A stretch of DNA of 64,000 bases, from NCBI GenBank assembly GCA_934693135.1, contig CAKUVA010000002.1, positions 62,001 through 126,000 on the forward strand, written 5' to 3'. Shown here in pieces: positions 53,747 to 62,253 of the stretch. Position 1 is the first letter of the stretch, and each line of letters opens with the position of its first letter. Position numbers and translations under genes: made by a program. The stretch is from an uncultured Bacteroidales bacterium. Its GTDB lineage: Bacteria > Bacteroidota > Bacteroidia > Bacteroidales > UBA932. The notes beneath the pieces were generated by a model that ran no database searches, was not told the DNA's origin, and saw only the letters and a program-made list of their open reading frames with translations.

Positions 53747-55351
53747 ATGATAAAGAAAATAATGATTGGCGGAATGTGCCTTGCAGCTATAGTATCATGC
53801 GCTGACAGAACACCGAAATCGGCACTTCAAGAAAAAGTGGATTCTTATGCTGTGTTTCAAATAGGATCGCCATACATGGAGGGAATATCAGATAATGGAA
53901 AGGAAGTTCTTAACCTTTTTAGAAAGGCTGCAGATGAAGTAGACAATATTTATTGGAAGCAGACTTTTGGGGATAAGAATATCATTATGTCCCTTCCTGA
54001 TGGACCGGCCAAAGATCTTGCTGTAATAAACTATGGCCCGTGGGATCGCATGGATGACAATCATCCTTTTATCGATGGGTATGGAGCCAAGCCTGCCGGG
54101 GCATGTTTTTATCCGGACGATATGACCAAAGAGGAATTTGAAGCCTTGGATGATCCTAACAAACTTAGTCCATATACACTCATAAAAAGGGGGGATGATG
54201 GAAAATTGAAAGTTGTCTGGTATCATGATGAATATAAGGAAAGTATTGACAAAATCAGTAATTATCTCGAGGCTGCGGCTACCATGACTATTAAGGAGAG
54301 TGTAAGAAATTATCTTCTTAAACGTGCAGCTGCGTTAAAAACTGATTCATATAGAGAGTCTGACTATGCCTGGATGGACATGAAAGACAGCAAGATGGAT
54401 TTGGTGATAGGTCCTATCGAGAATTATGAAGACGGCATTTATGGCCTCAAGACTTCTTATGAGTGCTTTATTCTATTGAAGGACTTGAAGAAGACTGAAG
54501 AACTGACGAAATATATTGCCATGCTTCCTGATTTGCAGAAATCCCTTCCTTGCCCTGAAGAGTATAAGACATTTGTTCCGGGAACTGAATCAGATATGTT
54601 CGTATATGATGCTATTTATTATTCTGGAGATGCTAATGCTGGCGGAAAGACTATAGCTATCAATCTTCCTAATGATCATCAAGTTCAGGCGGAAAAGGGA
54701 ACAAGGCGTCTACAACTCCGTAATGTTATTAAGGCAAAGTTTGACAAGATTGTCTATCCTATTGGTCAGATTCTTTTCGAGCCTGAGCAACAGCGGTATC
54801 TTAGTGCAGATGCGTTCTTCTGGAATGTTACATTTCATGAAGTGGCACATGGTCTTGGAGTAAAGGAAACAGTCAATGGCCTTGGAACTGTAAGCCAGGC
54901 TCTTGGTAGTGAATATTCTACATGGGAGGAAGCCAAAGCAGATATTCTCGGACTTTATATGGTATGTAATCTTATTGACAAAGGAGAGATTCCGCTTATT
55001 TCCAAAGAAGCTGCAGTGACTACATATATCGCAAGTTTGGTAAGATCAGTTCGTTTCGGTGCAGCAGACGCGCATGGACGTGCAAATATGATGTGCTATA
55101 ATTTCCTTAAGGAAAATGGCGCTTTTGAACGTAACAAGAACGGACTTTATCATGTCAATTTCGATAAGGTTGCCACTGTTGTCTCTAATTGGGCAGAGCT
55201 TATCCTTACAACTCAGGCTACTGGTAATTACATGTTTGCCAAGGAATATGAGGTTAATCATGCTGTTGTTCCTGAAGCACTTTCTGCAGATATTGCTAAT
55301 GTGAACAGAGGTGGCGTTCCTGTCGACATTCGTTTCGAGTTCGTTTGGTAA
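53747..55351 (+). CDS. M49-like (dipeptidyl-peptidase III-related) lipoprotein metallohydrolase
   Basis: A 534-residue protein with a lipobox (IVSC, Cys near residue 18). The zinc motif is H364-E-V-A-H368 followed by GLGVKETV, and the second metal-ligand helix is E394-E395-A-K-A-D, the pair found in atypical M49/DPP III-related proteins of Bacteroidota and plants. Classic DPP III has HExxGH with one more residue, so this is the shorter HExxH variant. The rest is helical, with FWNVTFHEVAHGLGV and LIPLISKEAAVTTYIASLVRSVRFG-like blocks. Some databases give the family other names, so the substrate is uncertain; peptide hydrolysis in the periplasm is most likely. Confidence 0.75.
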   Translation: MIKKIMIGGMCLAAIVSCADRTPKSALQEKVDSYAVFQIGSPYMEGISDNGKEVLNLFRKAADEVDNIYWKQTFGDKNIIMSLPDGPAKDLAVINYGPWDRMDDNHPFIDGYGAKPAGACFYPDDMTKEEFEALDDPNKLSPYTLIKRGDDGKLKVVWYHDEYKESIDKISNYLEAAATMTIKESVRNYLLKRAAALKTDSYRESDYAWMDMKDSKMDLVIGPIENYEDGIYGLKTSYECFILLKDLKKTEELTKYIAMLPDLQKSLPCPEEYKTFVPGTESDMFVYDAIYYSGDANAGGKTIAINLPNDHQVQAEKGTRRLQLRNVIKAKFDKIVYPIGQILFEPEQQRYLSADAFFWNVTFHEVAHGLGVKETVNGLGTVSQALGSEYSTWEEAKADILGLYMVCNLIDKGEIPLISKEAAVTTYIASLVRSVRFGAADAHGRANMMCYNFLKENGAFERNKNGLYHVNFDKVATVVSNWAELILTTQATGNYMFAKEYEVNHAVVPEALSADIANVNRGGVPVDIRFEFVW

Positions 55352-55361
55352 CAATGTGTTC

Positions 55362-55796
55362 ATGAAAATATCGAGGTGTGTCATATTGATTTTTGTTTCT
55401 TTCGTTTGTCTTATATTAGCTGGATGTGAGAAACAGCATTCACCGGACCCTAAATTTATCGTAAGTAATGATATAGCTCTTTCGATAAATGGTCATGTGA
55501 AGGTGAAATATGTCCCTGAGACATTTCAGATTGGATTCAGTAGAGATAAGAGACAGTTTCGTGTTCATAACGATACGATGTCGGAATACTTTATTATGAC
55601 ATGTTCTGAGCTTCCCGAATCAGAAGGGCAGAACATCAAGTGCACTCTCAAATATACATGTGATGGCAAGGCGAATTATTTCGGTAGTATGACTTATAAT
55701 GTGGCCAAGCTTGCTAATGATGGTACTATATGGCTTTGGAATTCAAAGAAATCCATAGGCGTGACAGTAAAAGTGCTTAAACAAGTGAAAAGATGA
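55362..55796 (+). CDS. Small lipoprotein of unknown function
   Basis: A 144-residue protein with lipoprotein signal MKISRCVILIFVSFVCLILAGC, Cys near residue 22. The mature part has regular beta strands (ALSINGHVKVKYVPETFQIGFS, RQFRVHNDTMSEYFIMTCSELP) and ends in Lys-rich KVLKQVKR. I do not recognise a family. The ATG at 55362 is used; an upstream in-frame start at 55311 lies inside the preceding gene. Its TGA overlaps the ATG of the M6 peptidase gene by 4 bp, so the two are translationally coupled, and it may be an accessory or inhibitor of that peptidase. Confidence 0.7.
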   Translation: MKISRCVILIFVSFVCLILAGCEKQHSPDPKFIVSNDIALSINGHVKVKYVPETFQIGFSRDKRQFRVHNDTMSEYFIMTCSELPESEGQNIKCTLKYTCDGKANYFGSMTYNVAKLANDGTIWLWNSKKSIGVTVKVLKQVKR

Positions 55797-57901
55797 GGTG
55801 GTGCAGAGTGTTTATTACAGTCTTCATGATGTTGTTCATGGAGGCTGTTGCTTTTTCCGGACCGGCATGGCGAGGAGAATTAACATTGACCCAACCAGAC
55901 GGCACTGAGATCTGGGCTATCCTACGAGGTGATGAGTTTACTCATGTGATGACCGATCTTTCCGGCAATGCGCTTCTTCAAGGGGATGATGACGTTTGGT
56001 ATTATGCCTTGTATAGTCCGGATGGCTCTGTCCATAGTAGCGGCTTTGTAGCTGGGGGAGACTATATTCCTCAGGCGAGCAGTTATGTCCCTTATCAAGC
56101 ATTGTCCTTGAAAGCTGCGGCATTACGATGTGCTGTCCCAAGAGTGACTGCTTTGTCAGCCGATGGCGCTAATATCGAACCTGTTAAGAAGCATTGCATT
56201 ATTATTTTGGCTCAGTTTCAAGATGTCAAGATGTCTGTAGGAGAAGAAATGTTTGATGCGATTGTTAATAGGGGAGAGAATAGCATTCGTAAATATTTTG
56301 AGGACCAATTCATGGGTGCATATGAATTTTCGTTTGACATAGGTCCGTTGGTTACGTTAGAGAAAAAGCAGTCGTTCTATGGACATAATCAGAATGGTCG
56401 GGATCAGAATGCATATCTTGCTGTTAAAGAGGCATGTGAACGTTCTCATGATGCCGGTGTAAATTTTTCTAAATTTGATGATGATGGTGATGGGTTTGTG
56501 GACAATGTTTTTCTGTTTGTAGCCGGAAAAGATGAGGCTGATGGCGGCGGAGATAATTGTATTTGGTCGCATTCATGGAACCTTGTTACTGCTGGCATTG
56601 ACTTAGAACTTGATGGGAAGCGTATAGGTAATTATGCGATTTCCTCTGAGCTTCGCAGGAGAAACAATGGACGGTATTCATTTACTTCAATAGGTACATT
56701 TTGCCATGAATATAGTCATACACTTGGTTTGGTTGATATGTATGATACGGATTTGGAGGGGAGTGGAGGCGTATCGGAATGTCTATGGGGGAGTACGTCT
56801 CTGATGGATAATGGAAATTATAACAATGAAGGACGGACTCCTCCGTATTATGATGCCATTGATAGGGATATGCTTGGGATAGGAAAGCCGGAGATGTTAA
56901 GACTTGGACGATATGTACTTGAGCCAATAGGAGAAAATGGACGTTATCTTAAATATGCATCAAGTAATGAGGGGGAATATTTCCTGATTGAATGTCGTTC
57001 AGGCAATGGTTGGGACAGGTATGTCGGTGGCCGTGGGCTTGCTATATATCATATAGACAAGTCTGTAGCTGATGCCGGTTTTTCAAATTCACTCTCACGG
57101 CAGGTTACTGCTGCGGAACGTTGGACTTTTAATGAGGTGAATTGTTGTCCTTCTCGTCAATGTGCTGAGATGTTGAAGGCTCGCGCTGATGCTGTCAGTG
57201 TTTCTCAGGTTTTTTACCCATATGGCAAGACTAATTCTATTTCTTCACAAACTAATTCTGTGTTCAGATTTAATGATGGCACTTATTCTGATGTGGCTAT
57301 TACTGATATTATGTTAGTTGGTGATAGTGTGGAGTTCTCGGTCGTACCTTATGGGAAACTTATACCTCCCAAGGCTGTCGTTACTAAGAAAGATGTTTTT
57401 CAGGATATGGCTATAATCCAGTGGGATAGTAATGTTTTGGATGCCGGAACAGCATATGTGTCTTGGGGGCTAAGTGGGAAAACTATCAAAGAGGAAGAGA
57501 TTACACCTTATGAGCCTGGAAAATATGCTTTTAGAATTGAGGGTCTTAAGCCGTCGTCGGCGTATTCTGTTAGAATTGTCTATAAGGTTGGTGAACTGAT
57601 TGGTAAAGAGTCTGTTGTCAACTTCACGACTAAGAGTATTTATAAGGATGGTTATCCATTCATTTATCTAAAAGGTACTTTGCGCAATGATGATGGCTCT
57701 TTCCAAGAATCAGCTGTGATTCCGCTCTGCCTGTTCAATGCCGCAAATCAACAGTCTGTGGAATGGTTTATGGATGGGAGGAGTATTACTCCTGGGTCTG
57801 ACGGATATTACAAATTGACGAGGTCATGTGTCCTTTCTGCAAGGGTTATTTGGACTGACGGATCGGAGGATATCATAGAAAAGCAGGTTATTATGAAATA
57901 A
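55793..57901 (+). CDS. Secreted M6 family metallopeptidase with fibronectin type III domain
   Basis: A 702-residue exported protein (signal peptide about 1-20). Residues about 25-75 look like the short Asp/Gly-rich propeptide seen in M6 proteins (RGDEFTHVMTDLSGNALLQGDD). The catalytic domain begins near residue 110 (KHCIIILAQFQDVKM) and contains zinc motif H305-E-Y-S-H309 with TLGLVDMYDTD after it. A calcium-site-like DDGDGFVDNVFLF lies near residue 235. Residues about 535-620 form a fibronectin type III domain (AIIQWDSNVLDAGTAYVSW), and about 625-700 a beta domain. M6 enzymes are immune-inhibitor-A-like proteases that cut extracellular proteins. The target is unknown. Confidence 0.87.
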   Translation: MRWCRVFITVFMMLFMEAVAFSGPAWRGELTLTQPDGTEIWAILRGDEFTHVMTDLSGNALLQGDDDVWYYALYSPDGSVHSSGFVAGGDYIPQASSYVPYQALSLKAAALRCAVPRVTALSADGANIEPVKKHCIIILAQFQDVKMSVGEEMFDAIVNRGENSIRKYFEDQFMGAYEFSFDIGPLVTLEKKQSFYGHNQNGRDQNAYLAVKEACERSHDAGVNFSKFDDDGDGFVDNVFLFVAGKDEADGGGDNCIWSHSWNLVTAGIDLELDGKRIGNYAISSELRRRNNGRYSFTSIGTFCHEYSHTLGLVDMYDTDLEGSGGVSECLWGSTSLMDNGNYNNEGRTPPYYDAIDRDMLGIGKPEMLRLGRYVLEPIGENGRYLKYASSNEGEYFLIECRSGNGWDRYVGGRGLAIYHIDKSVADAGFSNSLSRQVTAAERWTFNEVNCCPSRQCAEMLKARADAVSVSQVFYPYGKTNSISSQTNSVFRFNDGTYSDVAITDIMLVGDSVEFSVVPYGKLIPPKAVVTKKDVFQDMAIIQWDSNVLDAGTAYVSWGLSGKTIKEEEITPYEPGKYAFRIEGLKPSSAYSVRIVYKVGELIGKESVVNFTTKSIYKDGYPFIYLKGTLRNDDGSFQESAVIPLCLFNAANQQSVEWFMDGRSITPGSDGYYKLTRSCVLSARVIWTDGSEDIIEKQVIMK

Positions 57902-57907
57902 ATTCCA

Positions 57908-57943
57908 AGGGGTCAAGCATCTGAATACAGTATGTTGACCCCT
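57908..57943 (+). terminator. Hairpin after the M6 peptidase gene
   Basis: A 9-bp perfect stem (AGGGGTCAA with TTGACCCCT) around an 18-base loop, starting 6 bp after the stop codon. There is no proper T run, so termination may be weak or factor-dependent. Confidence 0.5.
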
Positions 57944-58001
57944 CGAAATGTGTACTAAAACCTAAACCTATATATAGATGCATTAGAATCCTGAAATGTT
58001 G

Positions 58002-58046
58002 CATAAAAAAATAAAGATATCCAAAATTTTGGATATCTTTATTTTT
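58002..58046 (-). terminator. Rho-independent terminator of the histone-H1-like gene
   Basis: A perfect 40-base palindrome (58007-58046) centred on AAAATTTT with arms containing GGATATC. AT-rich ends give a T run on the minus strand, and also on the plus strand. It lies 14 bp past the stop of the minus-strand gene. Confidence 0.85.
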
Positions 58047-58059
58047 CTCGGCTGTAAAG

Positions 58060-58233
58060 TTATTTGCTTGCCTCTACAGACAATTTTCTGAATTCCTTGA
58101 AATCTTTCATGAGAGCGAGAGCTGCTTTACGTGCGCGGGCTCCTGCTGCTTTATTTCCTTTTTCAGTCTGAGCCTCTGCATTTGTTGCAAACTCCTCATA
58201 CTCTGATTTGATTCTTTCAACGAGTTCTTTCAT
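58060..58233 (-). CDS. Small histone-H1-like protein
   Basis: A 57-codon gene. The translation starts MKELVERIKSEYEEFATN, continues with EKGNKAAGARARKAALAL and ends with EFRKLSVEASK. This matches the short histone-H1-like (Hc1-type) family common in Bacteroidota, with its GNKAAGARARKA basic core. Such proteins are thought to bind DNA and affect nucleoid structure, although direct data are few. It is probably abundant, given its clean terminator. It stands on its own transcription unit upstream of a strong hairpin. Confidence 0.9.
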   Translation of the reverse strand: MKELVERIKSEYEEFATNAEAQTEKGNKAAGARARKAALALMKDFKEFRKLSVEASK

Positions 58234-58352
58234 GATTTATTAGATTTATTAGTTAAACATTAGTTTTCGTATTTCTCTGCGCAATTTAAATATTAAAAGC
58301 TGAAAATGCAAGAGTTAAAACGAAAAATATGTTTGTGTGCAGTGCTTTAGAA

Positions 58353-58922
58353 CTATTTTTTGGCAGTATTGAAACTATTCATTGCTCTATCGACACCTAT
58401 TGTGGTAAAAGCCTTGATTCCATCGATAACTTTGTCGCATATTTCCGGCATAGCTTGCTTTTCTTCATTTGTCAAGCTTCCTATCACGAAATCCACCTGC
58501 CCTCCTTTCTTGAAGTTGTTTCCTATGCCAATGCGAATTCTGGAGTAGTCTTGTGTGCCAAGTAGTTCTTGGATGTTTTTTAGTCCGTTATGACCTCCAT
58601 CACTGCCTTTTTTTCTCATTCGGAGGGTGCCGAATGGAAGATTTAGATCATCGCAGATTATAAGCAGATTCTCCAACGGTAGTTTTAACTGGGTTACCCA
58701 GTATCTGACAGCATTGCCGCTGAGGTTCATATAAGTGGAAGGCTTCAGAAGTGTTATTTGCCTTCCTTTAAATGATATTTCGGCTACATCACCATACCTG
58801 CGGGTTTCAAAAACAATATTGGATGCCTGAGCCCAAGCATCCAATACCATAAAACCTACATTGTGTCTGGTGTCTGCGTATTCCGAGCCGATATTACCTA
58901 ATCCGACTACGAGATAGTTCAT
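58353..58922 (-). CDS. pth: Peptidyl-tRNA hydrolase
   Basis: A 189-residue Pth with YLVVGLGNIGSEYADTRHNVGF at the N-terminus (Asn and His of the active site), LLKPSTYMNLSGNAVRYWV, LLIICDDLNLPFGTLRMRKKGSDGGHNGLKNIQ (catalytic Asp region) and IRIGIGNNFKKGGQVDFVIG. It recycles peptidyl-tRNA released from stalled ribosomes. It lies 23 bp after rplY on the same strand, an arrangement found in many bacteria. Confidence 0.96.
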   Translation of the reverse strand: MNYLVVGLGNIGSEYADTRHNVGFMVLDAWAQASNIVFETRRYGDVAEISFKGRQITLLKPSTYMNLSGNAVRYWVTQLKLPLENLLIICDDLNLPFGTLRMRKKGSDGGHNGLKNIQELLGTQDYSRIRIGIGNNFKKGGQVDFVIGSLTNEEKQAMPEICDKVIDGIKAFTTIGVDRAMNSFNTAKK

Positions 58923-58945
58923 AACATCAGAACTTTGTCCATTAA

Positions 58946-59611
58946 TTAAGCCTGTGCAGGAGCATCTGCTGCCTCAACTGGAGCTGCTGCTGGAGCTTCG
59001 TGGTGTACACCTTCCTCCATAGCTTCGTCAAGTGCCTCCTCGTATGCGATGTGTGCTGCTACCTGACGTGAAGACTTGACTGTGCAGATGATGGTTCCCT
59101 TAGGAGAGATGACATTTACATTCTCATATTTGAGGTCACCAGCAACGATTCTCTTGCCTATCTGGAGTCTGTCAACATTGATTACGAGCTCATCAGGAAG
59201 GTCTTTCATAAGAGCGCTGACTTTCAGCTCACGTACGAGCTTGTAGAATTTACCTCCGGCACGTACACCGACAGAATGTCCAGTGATGGTTACAGGAACC
59301 TTGATTGCGATAGGCTTGTCCTCTGTTACTGCAAGGAAATCTGCGTGAAGGCAGTTATCCTTTACAGGGTGGAACTGAAGCTCATGTACAACTGCAAAAT
59401 ATTTCTTACCATCGCTGAGGTTTAGGTCAATGATGAAAGAAGCTGGTGTATCAGTGATGCACTTGAGATCTTTTTCTGTGATTGTGAAAAGTACATTCTC
59501 TACGCCTGCACCATAAAGATTGCATGGAACAAGACCCTGTTTGCGGAACTCTTTGATAACCGCTTTGTTGCCGACCTCACGAATCTGGCCGTTCAGTTCG
59601 AAATGTTTCAT
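58946..59611 (-). CDS. rplY: Ribosomal protein bL25, long Ctc form
   Basis: A 221-residue bL25 of the Ctc type. The N-terminal 5S rRNA-binding domain contains RKQGLVPCNLYGAGVENVLF, and FHPVKDNCLHADFLAV is a family block; the C-terminal TL5 domain contains VPVTITGHSVGVRAGGKF and LPDELVINVDRLQIGK. The last 25 residues are Ala/Pro/Glu-rich (APAAAPVEAADAPAQA) and probably unstructured. It is the first gene of an operon with pth. The 5' leader of about 100 bases contains three hairpins, described separately. Confidence 0.95.
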   Translation of the reverse strand: MKHFELNGQIREVGNKAVIKEFRKQGLVPCNLYGAGVENVLFTITEKDLKCITDTPASFIIDLNLSDGKKYFAVVHELQFHPVKDNCLHADFLAVTEDKPIAIKVPVTITGHSVGVRAGGKFYKLVRELKVSALMKDLPDELVINVDRLQIGKRIVAGDLKYENVNVISPKGTIICTVKSSRQVAAHIAYEEALDEAMEEGVHHEAPAAAPVEAADAPAQA

Positions 59612-59640
59612 TTCTTGTGTTTTTTAAAATGTGTTACTCA

Positions 59641-59708
59641 GTCTGGCAAAGTGTCAGACCCCATTGCACCAAAAGCTCATGCTTTTTAACGAGACTATCT
59701 CAAGTCTC
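59641..59708 (-). promoter_or_regulatory. Structured 5' leader of rplY with three hairpins
   Basis: Between the promoter and the rplY start the transcript can form three consecutive stems: GAGACT/AGTCTC (59691-59708), AAAAGC/GCTTTT with a 4-base loop (59671-59686), and GTCTG/CAGAC (59641-59659). Such a leader is the usual place for autoregulation of ribosomal-protein operons. I do not recognise a described Rfam class. Confidence 0.5.
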
Positions 59709-59720
59709 AAAATGCGGGCG

Positions 59721-59751
59721 CAAAGATAGTAATAATTATCGGAATTACAAT
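59721..59751 (-). promoter_or_regulatory. rplY promoter (-33/-7)
   Basis: The minus strand carries ATTG (59748-59751) and, 19 bp later, TATCTTTG (59721-59728), a close match to the Bacteroidota promoter consensus. Transcription would start near 59714, giving a leader of about 100 bases. Confidence 0.7.
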
Positions 59752-59795
59752 GCTTTTCTGAAATTCTGTAGCCAAATTATGTTCTTGTAAAATAG

Positions 59796-60245
59796 CTATT
59801 GTCCACGGCTTCTTTTCAGTAGAGAGATTATTTCGTCTTTTGTGTTTATTATTTCGTGGAGATTTCTTATTGTCTCGTTTAGCATGCTAATTTGTTCCGT
59901 GAACTTGGCAATACTATTCTCGTATTTCTGTTTTATATCTTCTATAGAACGTGTGTAATCGGTATGTATTGCTTTTATTTCATTAGTTCCATTCACAGGC
60001 CTATAGCCAAGGAGTATTTCTTCTACTGAGGTGTCGAGTATTTCCGCTATATTTCTCAATTGACAGTTTATGACATTTAGATTCCCTTTTTCGATGTTTC
60101 TGTATGAATTCCTGGATATTCCAAGTCTTTTGGCCATGTCTTCCTGTGACAAACCTTTTGCTATTCTTTTCTGGAAAATGTTGTTTTTTATGGTGTCATC
60201 GTTGATAAATGACTTCTGTACCATATTATTTCCGTATGAATCCAT
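59796..60245 (-). CDS. XRE-family transcriptional regulator with coiled-coil tail
   Basis: A 149-residue protein. Residues about 20-85 are a Cro/C1-type helix-turn-helix (QKRIAKGLSQEDMAKRLGIS, then RNSYRNIEKGNLNVINCQ and LRNIAEILDTSVEEILLG). The remaining 60 residues form a probable coiled coil (YENSIAKFTEQISMLNETIRNLHEIIN), likely for dimerisation. An ATG at 60224 (MVQKSF) is an alternative start. It is monocistronic, and imperfect inverted repeats directly upstream could be its own operators. Target genes are unknown. Confidence 0.85.
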   Translation of the reverse strand: MDSYGNNMVQKSFINDDTIKNNIFQKRIAKGLSQEDMAKRLGISRNSYRNIEKGNLNVINCQLRNIAEILDTSVEEILLGYRPVNGTNEIKAIHTDYTRSIEDIKQKYENSIAKFTEQISMLNETIRNLHEIINTKDEIISLLKRSRGQ

Positions 60246-60897
60246 ATAATTTCATGATATTGGAATGTCATCAATTACGGCATGACTATCATGTCTTTAC
60301 GAACAATGTCAACCTTTATGTAATCCTTAAAAAATAACTTGATAATCTTTGTGTGTCTTTTCGGTCTATATTCATTTTCTCATCAGTCGTGTACCCCGGT
60401 ACACTCCATCTTCGAAACCGAATCTATTCTCGAAAATTCACTACAAATTTTTACCAACTTATTTTTTAACGCTTACTATGCGAATTTATCAATTATTTCT
60501 TGGAAAGCAATTCTTTTCTGTTAGGAATTTTTCGATGGGTATTCAAAATACTCAAGGTGTATAGGTCAATTTGATATTGCATTGAGCATGGCGTGTACTT
60601 ACGGCGGAGTTCTCCGCCTAAAAAGTATGATTTTATTCGGCTTTTTTGTATCTTTATGTTTTAACGTTGATAGTTGTTGTCAACGCCTGTATGTTTCCTT
60701 GGAGTGGTCAATGCGTAATAAGAGCGACAAATGATGGTGTGAAAGCCATTGAGGACTATGCGAATCATCAGGCAATTAAACATTGGTAGAGAAAATGGTG
60801 AAATGGCAGAGACAAGAATGTGTATGGTCAGATGCAGAGGTTGGAATCTATTAGGGGAGGTTATGTAGAAAGATTTACAGATACAGAATCATTGACA
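60246..60897. other. Long intergenic region without a convincing gene
   Basis: About 650 bp between the XRE gene and the dehydrogenase. Open frames of 60-70 codons on the plus strand have no signal, no recognisable domain and poor codon patterns. Features seen: candidate operators for the XRE gene (60254-60293), a compact hairpin GGCGGAG-TT-CTCCGCC (60603-60618) followed by AAAAAG, and a TATCTTTA box near 60649-60656 with an inverted repeat CGTTGA/TCAACG (60665-60685). The composition changes sharply at the right edge to a GC-richer block. Confidence 0.6.
60254..60293. promoter_or_regulatory. Candidate operator sites of the XRE regulator
   Basis: Two inverted repeats lie upstream of the XRE start: an imperfect one, TGATATT-GG-AATGTCA (60255-60270, 6 of 7 bases paired), and CATGA-CTA-TCATG (60281-60293, perfect). 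They are about 25 bp apart, compatible with autoregulation. Confidence 0.3.
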
Positions 60898-61644
60898 ATG
60901 AAACGGGCGATAGTTATAGGGGCGTCGTCGGGCATCGGTCGTGAGATTGCGGCCGGGCTGGTCAGGCGCGGATGGAAAGTCGGAATTGCGGCACGGCGGA
61001 CGGAACTTCTGGAGAATCTTGCACGGGAGTTCCCTGGGGCCGGAGTCGAGGTGCAGACATTGGACATTACTGAGGATGGTTCGGTGCAATGCCTTGAATC
61101 ACTGATAGAAAGGCTTGGCGGAATGGACCTTTTCATCAATGTCTCCGGGCGTGGCAACCAGAACAAGGCTTTGGAACCGGAGGTTGAGCTACGCACCGCA
61201 GAACTGAATGTGGTCGGTTTCATCAGGATGATGGATTTCGCATTCGGCTGGTTCAGCCGGAACCTTAGGCCTGGTGGATGCGGACAGATAGCTGCGGTTA
61301 CATCCATAGCAGGGACGAAAGGCATGGGCACAGCTCCGGCGTATTCGGCCACGAAACGCATGCAGAGCACGTACATTGACGCATTGGCACAACTCGCACG
61401 CATGCGCCACATCAGCATTGACTTCACCGACATCCGCCCGGGGTTCGTGCGCACCGACATTCTGGATAGCAAGAAGACCTATCCGATGATAATGGACAAG
61501 GTTCCGGTGGGGGAGGCTGCGGTCAATGCCATTCTCCGCAGGCGCCGTGTCGTGGTGATTGACTGGCGGTTCCGCATTCTGACATTCTTCTGGCGCCTGA
61601 TTCCGCAGTGGCTCTGGGAGCGTTGCACCGGGGTGACGAACTGA
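60898..61644 (+). CDS. Short-chain dehydrogenase/reductase
   Basis: A 248-residue SDR with the classical nucleotide motif IGASSGIGREIAAGL, NVSGRGN in the place of NAG, a catalytic-type segment with Ser (AVTSIAGTKG) and YSATKRMQSTY with the YxxxK pair. It ends in RILTFFWRLIPQWLWERC, a hydrophobic amphipathic tail that may associate with the membrane. The enzyme would reduce or oxidise an unknown keto or hydroxy compound with NAD(P). I use the ATG at 60898 (MKRAIVIG), 26 codons inside the longest open frame. It is the first gene of a block that is clearly richer in G+C than the DNA to its left. Confidence 0.87.
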   Translation: MKRAIVIGASSGIGREIAAGLVRRGWKVGIAARRTELLENLAREFPGAGVEVQTLDITEDGSVQCLESLIERLGGMDLFINVSGRGNQNKALEPEVELRTAELNVVGFIRMMDFAFGWFSRNLRPGGCGQIAAVTSIAGTKGMGTAPAYSATKRMQSTYIDALAQLARMRHISIDFTDIRPGFVRTDILDSKKTYPMIMDKVPVGEAAVNAILRRRRVVVIDWRFRILTFFWRLIPQWLWERCTGVTN

Positions 61645-61717
61645 AAGTCCTTTGCGGGTTCTTGTTAACTTTCACCTGGTTTTCGCGACTAGTATATGAA
61701 ACGTGTTTGGAAATGAT

Positions 61718-62215
61718 ATGACACAGCAGGAATTCGGATATATTGCACAGGAGCATAGCGGCAAGCTGAAGGCATTGGCAAGACGCTTCCGCCGGGCTGC
61801 CGATGTGGCTATCTCCGAGGATGATGTGGTGCAGGAGGCCTTGATTGCGTTTTGGAACATGTCGGAGAAGGGCTATCAGGTGCATAATGCCGAAGCGATG
61901 CTGGTCAAGATTACGAAGAACATCTGCATCTCGCACTACAGGAAAAGGCATATAGAGACAGAACCGATTGTCGGTGACTCATTCACCGGAGGGGCATCGG
62001 CGAGCGAAGACATTGACCTTCAAGATGCCGGCAGGCTTCGCGATGAACTGTATGGCGGGCTGACACCTTCGGAGAGGGAACTTACGCATCTCCGGGAGGA
62101 GACTGGCTGTTCGTTGGACGAGATGGCGGCGCGGACAGGGAAGGACAAGAACGTGATAAAGGCTCTGCTTTCGAAGGCGAGGCGCAAGATGAAGGAAATT
62201 TTAAAGGAGCAATGA
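61718..62215 (+). CDS. Sigma-70 family (ECF-like) sigma factor
   Basis: A 165-residue two-domain sigma factor. Region 2 contains AEHSGKLKALARRFRRAAD-like helices, ISEDDVVQEALIAFWNMSEKGY and AEAMLVKITKNICISHYRKR. Region 4 has LTPSERELTHLREETGCSLDEMAARTGKDKNVIKALLSKARRKMKEIL, partly shown, with a helix-turn-helix. The ATG at 61718 is preferred to a GTG at 61703. It is followed after 38 bp by a one-TM protein that could be an anti-sigma factor, then a small secreted protein. Codon use is GC-rich. Its target promoters are unknown. Confidence 0.85.
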   Translation: MTQQEFGYIAQEHSGKLKALARRFRRAADVAISEDDVVQEALIAFWNMSEKGYQVHNAEAMLVKITKNICISHYRKRHIETEPIVGDSFTGGASASEDIDLQDAGRLRDELYGGLTPSERELTHLREETGCSLDEMAARTGKDKNVIKALLSKARRKMKEILKEQ

Positions 62216-62253
62216 TGGCTTGACCTGGAGGGGCTTTTAATGGGAATCTAATT

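Noticed and set aside
59612-59720. The hairpins upstream of rplY read as a possible tRNA
   Set aside because: There is no acceptor stem, anticodon arm or T-loop GTTCGA pattern; the stems are simple separate hairpins.
60339-60564. Two short plus-strand open frames in the intergenic region
   Set aside because: They overlap each other in different frames, lack a start context and show no domain.
60861-61472. 203-codon minus-strand open frame opposite the dehydrogenase
   Set aside because: Antisense to a well-supported SDR in GC-rich DNA, where long shadow frames are common.
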